A program made the translations under genes and the position numbers. A model generated the notes under the pieces. The model had not been told where the DNA came from. It saw only the letters and a list, made by a program, of their open reading frames with translations, and did not search any database. Positions 24,472 to 30,700 of a stretch of 30,700 nucleotides of DNA are shown piece by piece (positions within the stretch are counted from its first letter, which is position 1; the number at the start of each line of letters is the position of its first letter). The DNA is from JAPXSY01 sp034003585 (GTDB lineage Bacteria > Verrucomicrobiota > Kiritimatiellia > RFP12 > UBA1067): contig JAVEYH010000031.1 of assembly GCA_034003585.1 (NCBI GenBank), positions 1-30,700 on the forward strand. Direction: 5' to 3'.

Positions 24472-27054
24472 TCACCAGGTGTCGCGCAGTGAGGTGTAAC
24501 CCGGGCCGCCACCCGCCAGATACCCATTGCTGGCCCCGGAGCGGTTTGAGACCCAAAAGGCATAGAGGCTGCCGGAGGTGAGGTGAAAACGGAAGCGCAC
24601 CGGCTTGCCGCGCAGGGAAGCCAGGTCTTTTTCGTTTTGCCAGATGATCGCGTGGCGCGTGCTGTCAACGCTCACTCGCGCGCAGGCGTCGCGTGACAGC
24701 CCCGCGATCGGGTTGCCGTCAGCGTCGAGCACCTCCACCCGCAGCTCGCCCCGGCGGGTGTCGGCATTAACGTAGAGGCGCGAAGCGCGGGTGAAAGTGA
24801 CCGGGCGTGTGGTCAGCATGCCGCCGGCCTCATCCGCGTCCAGGGAGGCGAACCCGTCACGCCGCAGGCGCGCGATGCCGGTTGACGCATTGGCGTACAT
24901 GCCGTTGCGTGCCGCGGATTTCTCCTGCTTGCGCGCGGGGTCTCCGGCGAAGCCCGTGTAGTAGAACCAGAGCTCGTCGCCCATCACCAGACAAAGTGCC
25001 GCGTTGGAGTGGAGATACGCCCGGTCCCACGTTCCGGCCTGCCGGCCTGCGGGAAGGAAGGCCGTGCGATCCTCCGGCCGTGACCAGTGGAACCCGTCGC
25101 GGCTGAAGCCAAGATGGATCTCCGTCATCTTGGGCACGCCCTCCTCCATGCAGAAGTTATTCTCCGGCCCCTGCATGATCGTGAACGCGCCGAGCAGGAG
25201 CGATTCATAGGCCACCGCGTCAAAGTTGTACAGCACCGGCGCGTCGCCCGGGCGTTCCGGACGGCGGTCGGGGAACGCGTAGAACCAGCGGGCACCCCGC
25301 AGATCCTTGTCGTCGGTCCGCAGCCACCTGACCCGGTTCTCGAGTTTTGCGCCACCCAGAAAATCCGTGGCTTCGCTGTACTCACGGCTGCGCGCGCGCC
25401 ATCCCGAGCGGATGCTGTAGACCCAAACTTTACGGAACGGGTTGTAGAAGATCGTCGAGCGGTCGCCGGTCGGTCCCCAGACCACCGGTTCGCTCCAGTT
25501 CAGGCCGTCGCGCGAAACAAACAACTCGCCGCCCTGAGGTCGGCTCCAGACCAGCATTTTAAAGCGCATGCCGTCCTGCGGCGCGTCCGGATCGAGAATC
25601 ACCGCCGCCGAATCGCGGACACCCCGTTGCGGGATCACCCGGTTGGTGCCGGGTTCGGCTTTGAGGTCCGGTCGCTCCCATCGGATGCCGTCGCGGCTGA
25701 AGGCGTACGCCGTGCCGTCGAACCAGCCCGCGCAGTACCACATCTTGAAAAGTCTGTCCTGGGCGTCGAACCAGACGCCGCCGCTGAACGGCGCGGCCAT
25801 GGGGCAATGCTTGTTCGCCGCGCCGTTTTCAAGCGGGGTTTCGGGTTTCAGCACCGGGCTGCGCGGATCTTTGACGGCCTTGTGCCACACCCGTTTCAGC
25901 GTGCTCGTTTCGATCAGAAAATCATCCACCAGCAGTTGCCGGCCCAGGTCCACGGGAATCACGGCGGGCGGGTTCTGCAGATAGGGGACCGGCAACGGGT
26001 TGTGGTCCGGCTGATCCATCCAGGTACGGTCACGCGGATCACGCTCCAGCACGATTCCGTTATGCAACGTCTCTTTGGGGACCGGTTTGCCGGCGGGGTT
26101 CCGGCAGCCGTTCGCAATGGCCCACAACTGTCTGGTTTGTTCGAGCGGAATGGAGCCGACCTCGTGTCCCGTGCCGTAAAACGGGCCGACATCCAGTGTC
26201 ACCGCGCCACCGTTGGCGATGACCCCGCGAATCCATTCGATCCATTTTTCGTCGGGCGCACGGCAGTCGCGTGATCCCCATGTTTTGCCGAGATAAGTCA
26301 GGACATGCCATTGCGAGCCGTCCAGCCAGCGGTCCTTGCAGGTGTAGGAAAAAGGATTGGTCAGCTCGCCCGCGGTGTAGTCCTCCGCGGCGGTCCAGCG
26401 TTTGAGGCTCACGCCGGGATTGAAGGTCACCACCGCGTCGGGGTTGCCGCGTTTGACCGCGGCGGCATAGTGCCGCGCGATCGCGTCGTTGAAGCCGATG
26501 CGCTGATAGCCGCCGTCGAACCACCAGCCGGCAACGTCCCGGCCGTAGCGCATGGACCACGTTTCGATCACGCGCGCCCACTGCCGCGCGAAGGCCTCGT
26601 TGATCTTCCGGTCGCCGTTCACGGGCGCTTCCGGCAGGCCGAAGGCGCGGATCGCCTGGAGGTCGCGGTTGGGCGTCTGACAGGGCAGGTAGAGCATCAG
26701 CCGGATGCCATGCGGCTTCAGGGCGGCCGCCAGTTCCTTGGGCAGATCGCGTTTGGCGCAGCGTTCCCCCGGCGCATATCCCGCAATGGCGTCATACACG
26801 TCATTCGGGGTATTCATGTAGCCGGAGTTCTGGCCGAGGGTGAAGACAAAATAATCCACTTTGGCGGCAACCAGTTGACGGGTCAGAGACCGCACATGGA
26901 AGGCGTCGACCGCGTCGAAATTCTTTTCATTCGGCAGAAAGTGCATGAAGGCGCCGATCTTTCCCGCCATCCAGTCCGTTGCCGGATTCTTCTCTGCCGC
27001 ATAGACAGCCCCTGCGATCAGCATGATCGCGCCGGATCGCATGACTCGCCTCAT
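24472..27054 (-). CDS. Secreted GH29-like domain fused to a GH32/GH43-like propeller
   Basis: 860 residues. The start has GGGGAGG six bases upstream. Residues 1-20 form a signal peptide (AIMLIAGAVYA/AEK). Residues ~25-330 resemble the alpha-L-fucosidase-type (GH29) barrel: WMAGKIGAFMHFLPN, DYFVFTLGQNSGYMNTP, ELAAALKPHGIRLMLYLP and GWWFDGGY, where D180 is placed like the GH29 nucleophile; VTLDVGPFYGTG follows. Residues ~365-750 contain propeller-like repeats of the GH32/GH43 group (DRLFKMWYCAGW, YAFSRDGIRWERP, LFVSRDGLNWSEP, LGFSRDGFHWSRP, ELWFYYTGF). The end (~750-860) is a beta-sandwich-like stretch. The hydrolytic activity is inferred only from fold resemblance. It lies 134 bases downstream of kduD on the same strand, without a clear promoter of its own, so co-transcription is likely. 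Confidence 0.8.
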   Translation of the reverse strand: MRRVMRSGAIMLIAGAVYAAEKNPATDWMAGKIGAFMHFLPNEKNFDAVDAFHVRSLTRQLVAAKVDYFVFTLGQNSGYMNTPNDVYDAIAGYAPGERCAKRDLPKELAAALKPHGIRLMLYLPCQTPNRDLQAIRAFGLPEAPVNGDRKINEAFARQWARVIETWSMRYGRDVAGWWFDGGYQRIGFNDAIARHYAAAVKRGNPDAVVTFNPGVSLKRWTAAEDYTAGELTNPFSYTCKDRWLDGSQWHVLTYLGKTWGSRDCRAPDEKWIEWIRGVIANGGAVTLDVGPFYGTGHEVGSIPLEQTRQLWAIANGCRNPAGKPVPKETLHNGIVLERDPRDRTWMDQPDHNPLPVPYLQNPPAVIPVDLGRQLLVDDFLIETSTLKRVWHKAVKDPRSPVLKPETPLENGAANKHCPMAAPFSGGVWFDAQDRLFKMWYCAGWFDGTAYAFSRDGIRWERPDLKAEPGTNRVIPQRGVRDSAAVILDPDAPQDGMRFKMLVWSRPQGGELFVSRDGLNWSEPVVWGPTGDRSTIFYNPFRKVWVYSIRSGWRARSREYSEATDFLGGAKLENRVRWLRTDDKDLRGARWFYAFPDRRPERPGDAPVLYNFDAVAYESLLLGAFTIMQGPENNFCMEEGVPKMTEIHLGFSRDGFHWSRPEDRTAFLPAGRQAGTWDRAYLHSNAALCLVMGDELWFYYTGFAGDPARKQEKSAARNGMYANASTGIARLRRDGFASLDADEAGGMLTTRPVTFTRASRLYVNADTRRGELRVEVLDADGNPIAGLSRDACARVSVDSTRHAIIWQNEKDLASLRGKPVRFRFHLTSGSLYAFWVSNRSGASNGYLAGGGPGYTSLRDTW

Positions 27055-27170
27055 TGTGTTCCTCCCCTTTTTGGGTTAGCCCTGTCTGCAGGTTCACGCG
27101 GCCAGCCGCTCCGGATCACACCGGCCGCCCGTTCCCCTTCCGATCCGCAGAGTTTTGCCACGAGAAATCC

Positions 27171-27186
27171 GATCGGGATTCCGATC
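27171..27186 (-). terminator. Weak hairpin after kduD
   Basis: GATCGG and CCGATC form a 6-bp stem with a 4-base loop just beyond the kduD stop. On the minus strand only GGATTTC follows, so termination would be partial and the next gene could still be transcribed. Confidence 0.3.
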
Positions 27187-27188
27187 CC

Positions 27189-27956
27189 TTACCGGGCCAG
27201 CCAGCCGCCGTCCACCGCGAGCGTGTGGCCGTTCAAATAGTCTGACGCGGGTGCCGCCAGGAAAACCACCGCCGCCATCAGGTCTTCGGGCGTGCCCCAA
27301 CGGCCGGCCGGAATCCGCGACAGGATCGCCTGGTTGCGGGCCGGATCCTCGCGGAGGGGTCGCGTGTTCTCCGTCGCGATATAGCCGGGCGCGATGGCGT
27401 TGGTGCAGATTTTGTGGGGGGCGAGTTCGTTGGCCATCAGCATGGTGAGGCTGCGGATGCCGCCTTTGGATGCGGCGTACCCCGGCACCAGAACGCCTCC
27501 CTGAAACGAGAGCATCGAGGCGATGTGGATGATCTTGCCGCCCCGGCCCTGCGCGATCATGCGGCGCGCGACGGCCTGGCTCAGGTAGAACGGCGCGCTG
27601 AGATTCACGGCAAGCACCTCTTCCCAGTCCTGCGCGCGGTGCTCGGTAAAGGGGGCGCGCCGGATGATGCCCGCGTTGTTCACCAGAATATCCACGCCAT
27701 GGAACGCCTCCGCAATGCGGGTTACCAGTTCCCGCGCCACGTCCGCGCCGGCGCCCAGGTCGGCCTGAAACGCCTCGGCCCGTCTTCCGGCTGAACGGAT
27801 CGCCTGTGCGGTCTCGTCCGCGGGCGTGCGGTTGTAAACCAGCGCGACATCCGCGCCGGCCTGGGCGAGCGCGATGGCGCAGGCCTGTCCGATCCCGCGG
27901 GCGCTTCCGGTGACGAGGGCGACTTTGCCGTCGAGTTTGAATTGGTCGAGTATCAT
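27189..27956 (-). CDS. kduD: 2-dehydro-3-deoxy-D-gluconate 5-dehydrogenase (KduD), SDR family
   Basis: 255 residues from the ATG at 27956, which has AAAGAGG upstream; the frame continues to 28148 but that would cross the promoter. It reads like E. coli KduD (253 residues) along its whole length: ILDQFKLDGKVALVTG, NAD(P)-binding TGSARGIG (16-23), NNAGIIRR, IASMLSFQGG with S147, catalytic Y160 and K164 (GYAASK), NAIAPGYIATENT, RIPAGRWGTPEDLM, and the nearly invariant SDYLNGHTLAVDGGWLAR end. KduD interconverts 3-deoxy-D-glycero-2,5-hexodiulosonate and 2-keto-3-deoxygluconate in the breakdown of unsaturated uronates from pectin, alginate-like or glycosaminoglycan lyase products. No kduI is in the window. 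The downstream gene is a secreted putative glycosidase. Confidence 0.92.
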   Translation of the reverse strand: MILDQFKLDGKVALVTGSARGIGQACAIALAQAGADVALVYNRTPADETAQAIRSAGRRAEAFQADLGAGADVARELVTRIAEAFHGVDILVNNAGIIRRAPFTEHRAQDWEEVLAVNLSAPFYLSQAVARRMIAQGRGGKIIHIASMLSFQGGVLVPGYAASKGGIRSLTMLMANELAPHKICTNAIAPGYIATENTRPLREDPARNQAILSRIPAGRWGTPEDLMAAVVFLAAPASDYLNGHTLAVDGGWLAR

Positions 27957-28005
27957 TTCGGAACCTCTTTCCATTGCGGGTGGGGAACATTGCGGAGACG
28001 GTGTG

Positions 28006-28033
28006 AGTGTACCCGCTTTCCGTTCGGGTTCAA
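28006..28033 (-). promoter_or_regulatory. Promoter of kduD
   Basis: On the minus strand TTGAAC (28028-28033), a 16-base spacer, and TACACT (28006-28011). It is divergent from the pfp promoter about 40 bases away. Confidence 0.5.
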
Positions 28034-28074
28034 GCCGAAACCGGGGACATGGCGACATCCCGTCCGGACGGGTC

Positions 28075-28103
28075 TTGAAATGGGGGCCGCGTTCTTTTAC
28101 ACT
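28075..28103 (+). promoter_or_regulatory. Sigma70-type promoter of pfp-yggS
   Basis: TTGAAA at 28075-28080, a 17-base spacer, and TACACT at 28098-28103. Expected start near 28110, about 37 bases before the ATG at 28147, and it rules out earlier in-frame starts. Confidence 0.65.
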
Positions 28104-28146
28104 GATGCGGTTTTTTGTGGCAATCCGTACGAGAGAAGGAGAAGAC

Positions 28147-29379
28147 ATGGCGAAGCAGGTGAAGAAGGTGGGCTTTTTGACGGCGGGTGGTCTGGCGCCC
28201 TGTTTGAGTTCGGCGCTCGGTTATCTGATTGACGAATACACGCATGTGGCTCCGGATGTGGAGCTGATCGGCTACATTAACGGATACAAGGGGTTGCTGC
28301 GGGGGGAGAGCCTGCCGGTGACGTCCGAGGTCCGGCGTCAGGCGCTGGTCCTGGCCGAGCACGGCGGCAGCCCGGTCGGCAACAGCCGCGTGAAGCTCAC
28401 CAATGTCAAAGACTGCGTTAAGCGGGGTTTGGTGAAAGAGGGGGAGGATCCGCAAAAAGTCGCGGCGGAGCAGTTGGTGCGGGACGGCGTGGACGTGCTG
28501 CACACGATCGGCGGGGACGACACCAACACGGCCGCCGCCGAACTGGCCGCGTTTCTGGCGAAAAACGGCTACGGGCTCACGGTCGTGGGGTTGCCCAAGA
28601 CCATTGACAACGATGTGTACCCGATCCGTCAGAGCCTGGGCGCCTGGACCGCGGCCGAAGAGGGCGCCCGCTACTTCGAGCACGTCGTCAAGGAGAACAC
28701 GGCCAATCCCCGCATGCTGATCGTCCATGAGGTCATGGGGCGGAACTGCGGCTGGCTGACCGCCGCGACGGCCGCGGCGTACCGCAAAAGACTGGACGGC
28801 TTTTCCTATCTGCCCGCGTTCGGACTGTCGCGTTCCCGCGAGGAGGTGCACGCCGTGTACGTGCCCGAGATGGCGTTCGACGTGCATGCCGAGGCGGAGC
28901 GGCTGCGCGAGGTGATGGACCGCAACGACGGCGTCAACCTCTTCGTTTCCGAGGGGGCCTGTGTCGGGGCGATCATCGCGGAGCTGGAGGCGAAGGGCGA
29001 GGATGTGCCGCGCGACGCGTTCGGCCACCCGCGGCTGGACAAGGTGAATGTGGGCGGCTGGTTCGCCAAACAGTTCGGCGAGATGCTGGGCGCGGAGAAG
29101 ACCATGGTGCAGAAGAGCGGGTATTACAGCCGCGCCGCCGCGCCGATCGACAGCGACAAAGAGCTGATCCGGGCCTGCGCGAAAAAGGCGGTCGAGTGCG
29201 CGCTCGCCGGGATCGGCGGTGTGGTGGGCGAGGATGAGGACCGCAACGGCGAGCTTCGCGCCTGCGAATTCCCGCGCATCCGCGGCGGCAAGCCGTTCGA
29301 CATCAAAACGCCGTGGTTCACCCGGATGCTGGAGGAGATCGGCCAGCCCCGGGGCGCGGCGGTCGTCGTGCAACACTGA
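28147..29379 (+). CDS. pfp: Pyrophosphate-dependent 6-phosphofructokinase
   Basis: 410 residues. ATG 28147 has AAGGAG at 28136-28141. The fold and motifs are those of the PFK superfamily: KVGFLTAGGLAPCLSSALGYL at the start, IGYINGYKGLL, and the diagnostic pair GGDDT (122-126, with D125 where ATP enzymes have G) and PKTIDND (150-156, with K151 where ATP enzymes have G). These two substitutions favour pyrophosphate over ATP as phosphoryl donor. HEVMGRNCGWLTAATA and the VNVGGWFAKQF and MVQKSGYYSRAA segments complete the active site. The enzyme makes fructose 1,6-bisphosphate reversibly, saving ATP in glycolysis and allowing gluconeogenic flow. It is cytoplasmic and probably co-transcribed with yggS, 31 bases downstream. 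Confidence 0.93.
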   Translation: MAKQVKKVGFLTAGGLAPCLSSALGYLIDEYTHVAPDVELIGYINGYKGLLRGESLPVTSEVRRQALVLAEHGGSPVGNSRVKLTNVKDCVKRGLVKEGEDPQKVAAEQLVRDGVDVLHTIGGDDTNTAAAELAAFLAKNGYGLTVVGLPKTIDNDVYPIRQSLGAWTAAEEGARYFEHVVKENTANPRMLIVHEVMGRNCGWLTAATAAAYRKRLDGFSYLPAFGLSRSREEVHAVYVPEMAFDVHAEAERLREVMDRNDGVNLFVSEGACVGAIIAELEAKGEDVPRDAFGHPRLDKVNVGGWFAKQFGEMLGAEKTMVQKSGYYSRAAAPIDSDKELIRACAKKAVECALAGIGGVVGEDEDRNGELRACEFPRIRGGKPFDIKTPWFTRMLEEIGQPRGAAVVVQH

Positions 29380-29410
29380 ACGGTCGCCGCCCCGCGGCAG
29401 AAAGAGGGCT

Positions 29411-30139
29411 ATGGCGGAGGAACGCGCGTTATCCGAAATTCTCGCCGGCGTGCGGGAAAAGATTGCGGCGGCATGCGCCCGCTCCGGCCGCCGCGCGGAA
29501 GACGTCGAGGTGATCGGCGTGACCAAGACCCATGGGCCGGAGGTGGTGCGCGAGGCGTGGGAGGCCGGGATCAGCCTGTTCGGCGAGAACAAGGTGCAGG
29601 AGGCGGCCTGGAAAATCCCGGCGTGCGGCGGCGGTCCGGTCTGGCATCTGATCGGCCACCTGCAGCGCAACAAGGTGCGGCCCGCGCTGGAGTGGTTCAG
29701 CGTGATCCATTCGGTGGACTCCCTGCGCCTGCTGGAGCAGATCGAGCGGGTGGCGGAAGAGAGCGGGCACCGTCCCGAGATTCTGGTCGAGGTCAATGTG
29801 GCCGGCGAGGCAAGCAAGGATGGGGCGCGTCCCGAGGCGGTGCCCGAATTGATCGAGACCGCGCTGCGCGCGCGCAACGTGACCCTGACGGGACTGATGA
29901 CCATGGCGCCGTTCGCGGCCGACCCGGAGCTGACGCGGCCGGTTTTCGCGCGGCTGCGCGCGTGGCGCGACCAGTGGGAGCGCGAATTCGGGATCAGCCT
30001 GCCCCGGCTCTCGATGGGGATGAGCAACGACTATCCGGTCGCGGTCGAGGAGGGGGCCACCTGGGTGCGGCTCGGCACGGCGCTGTTCGGATCGCGGCCG
30101 AAGTGGAGGCCCCAGGCCGAGGAGCGCTGGGAGCCCTGA
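29411..30139 (+). CDS. yggS: YggS/PLPBP-type pyridoxal phosphate homeostasis protein
   Basis: 242 residues, normal for the family. ATG 29411 has AGAGGG immediately upstream; the frame back to 29219 overlaps pfp and is not coding. The PLP-binding lysine is K39 in EVIGVTKTHGPE. Other signatures are LFGENKVQEA, WHLIGHLQRNKVR, the VEVNVAGEASKDGA strand-loop, LTGLMTMAP, LSMGMSNDYPVAVEEGATWVRLGTALFG. The single-domain barrel binds pyridoxal 5'-phosphate without known catalysis and keeps PLP and amino-acid pools balanced in the cytoplasm. In many bacteria yggS lies beside yggT and yggU; here those genes are about 10 kb away on the other strand. Its 3' end faces tadA. Confidence 0.94.
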   Translation: MAEERALSEILAGVREKIAAACARSGRRAEDVEVIGVTKTHGPEVVREAWEAGISLFGENKVQEAAWKIPACGGGPVWHLIGHLQRNKVRPALEWFSVIHSVDSLRLLEQIERVAEESGHRPEILVEVNVAGEASKDGARPEAVPELIETALRARNVTLTGLMTMAPFAADPELTRPVFARLRAWRDQWEREFGISLPRLSMGMSNDYPVAVEEGATWVRLGTALFGSRPKWRPQAEERWEP

Positions 30140-30172
30140 CGCCGCGCGGGGCCGTCAGCCTTCGGCGCGGCG
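30140..30172. terminator. Possible shared hairpin between yggS and tadA
   Basis: CGCCGCGC (30140-30147) pairs with GCGCGGCG (30165-30172) with a 17-base loop, between and overlapping the convergent gene ends. No T-run is present on either side. Confidence 0.3.
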
Positions 30173-30649
30173 GACGCGGAAAAACGTCCGCAGCGCGGCG
30201 CGGCACTCGGTCTCCAGCACGCCCGCTTGGATTTCGGGACGGTGGTTGAGCCCCGGGTGATTGAGAATCGAGAACACCGACTGGCCGCCGCGCTTGGGAT
30301 CGGACACGCCCCAAACCACCAGCGGCACGCGGGCCAGCACGATGGCGCCCGCGCACATGGGGCAGGGCTCTTTGGTGACATACAGGATCGTGTCGAGCAG
30401 CCGCCAGTCGCCGAGCGCCGCCGAAGCCTGGGTCAGCGCGATCATTTCCGCGTGCGCGGTGGCGTCACGTAGCATTTCCGTCTGATTGTGGGCGCGGGCC
30501 AGCACGCGGACGGCGGCGGGGGAGACGTCGGGGTCCGGCGGACGGCGGATGATCACGCATCCGGTCGGGACCTCGCCCGCGGACTCGGCCCGCTCCGCCT
30601 CCCGCAGGGCCAGGCGCATGAAATGTGCGTGGAAATCGGGCGACAACAT
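30155..30649 (-). CDS. tadA: tRNA-specific adenosine deaminase TadA
   Basis: 164 residues. The start at 30649 gives MLSPDFHAHFMRLALREAERA, matching the first helix of TadA; the ATG ten codons later would cut it. The zinc deaminase signature is complete: TAHAEMIAL with H66 and the proton-shuttling E68, and EPCPMCAGAI with C96 and C99. EVPTGCVI, ARAHNQTE, RLLDTILYVTKEP and the WGVSDPKRGG segment are also family-typical. TadA converts adenosine to inosine at the wobble position of tRNA-Arg(ACG), which lets one tRNA read three arginine codons; it is normally essential. A loop insert (RRPPDPDVSPAAV) is slightly longer than usual. The promoter lies so close that the transcript may be leaderless. 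Confidence 0.93.
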   Translation of the reverse strand: MLSPDFHAHFMRLALREAERAESAGEVPTGCVIIRRPPDPDVSPAAVRVLARAHNQTEMLRDATAHAEMIALTQASAALGDWRLLDTILYVTKEPCPMCAGAIVLARVPLVVWGVSDPKRGGQSVFSILNHPGLNHRPEIQAGVLETECRAALRTFFRVRRAEG

Positions 30650-30656
30650 GACCGGG

Positions 30657-30685
30657 ATTGTAGGCGGGCGGGGACGGGAAGTAAA
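30657..30685 (-). promoter_or_regulatory. Promoter of tadA
   Basis: On the minus strand TTTACT (30680-30685), a 17-base spacer, and TACAAT (30657-30662). The -10 ends only seven bases before the tadA ATG, so transcription would begin at or next to the start codon. Confidence 0.55.
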
Positions 30686-30700
30686 GGGAGCAGCAATTCT

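Noticed and set aside
22308..24668. 786-residue minus-strand frame opposite the GH123-like gene
   Set aside because: Shadow composition, and it begins inside the next convergent gene; the plus strand has family motifs.

Overview
The window is GC-rich and densely coding, with no rRNA, tRNA or CRISPR array visible. Gene content suggests a Gram-negative bacterium of the Kiritimatiellota/Verrucomicrobiota/Planctomycetota type. The pointers are a large secreted protein with autotransporter-associated strand repeats, several secreted carbohydrate-active proteins with unusual domain fusions (beta-helix plus propeller, GH29-like plus propeller, DUF4091/GH123-like), a PPi-dependent phosphofructokinase and a TRAP transporter. 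The taxonomic call is inference. A run of 100 N (22158-22257) shows this is a scaffolded draft, probably metagenomic, assembly.

Region by region. 1-2476: 3' part of a surface repeat protein, closed by a strong hairpin terminator. 2637-7951: a promoter and three secreted proteins in one operon (beta-helix/propeller protein, then two SGNH-type hydrolases). 8097-10703: a promoter, then lemA and an M48 metallopeptidase. 10697-12490 (minus): a B12-binding-type radical SAM protein whose coding sequence contains a REP-like pair of inverted palindromes. 12593-13840: a divergent MFS transporter; a long inverted repeat sits at the divergent promoters. 13871-18675: promoter, NADP-isocitrate dehydrogenase, TRAP transporter (P-Q-M) and a UspA protein, probably one operon. 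18697-21942 (minus): an unknown small protein, cardiolipin synthase, YggT-like membrane protein and YggU. 21987-24425: promoter and a secreted DUF4091/GH123-like protein interrupted by the gap. 24472-28033 (minus): kduD followed by a secreted GH29-like/propeller fusion. 28075-30139: PPi-phosphofructokinase and yggS. 30155-30685 (minus): tadA.

How the genes may work together. The secreted enzymes (2.7-8 kb and 22-27 kb) look like polysaccharide breakdown functions. KduD links them to uronate catabolism, as in pectin or glycosaminoglycan use. Sugar products would enter a glycolysis containing a reversible PPi-dependent phosphofructokinase. The icd-TRAP-usp cluster suggests uptake of an organic acid feeding the TCA cycle. 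The rest is housekeeping (envelope proteolysis, phospholipid synthesis, PLP homeostasis, tRNA editing).

A recurring promoter form, TTGnnn-16/18 bp-TAyACT or close, lies in front of most transcription units and helped choose start codons. I saw no clearly new defence or mobile system. The most unusual items are the palindrome pair inside the radical SAM gene, the two propeller fusions, the SGNH protein with GQS in place of GDS, and the icd-TRAP-usp linkage.
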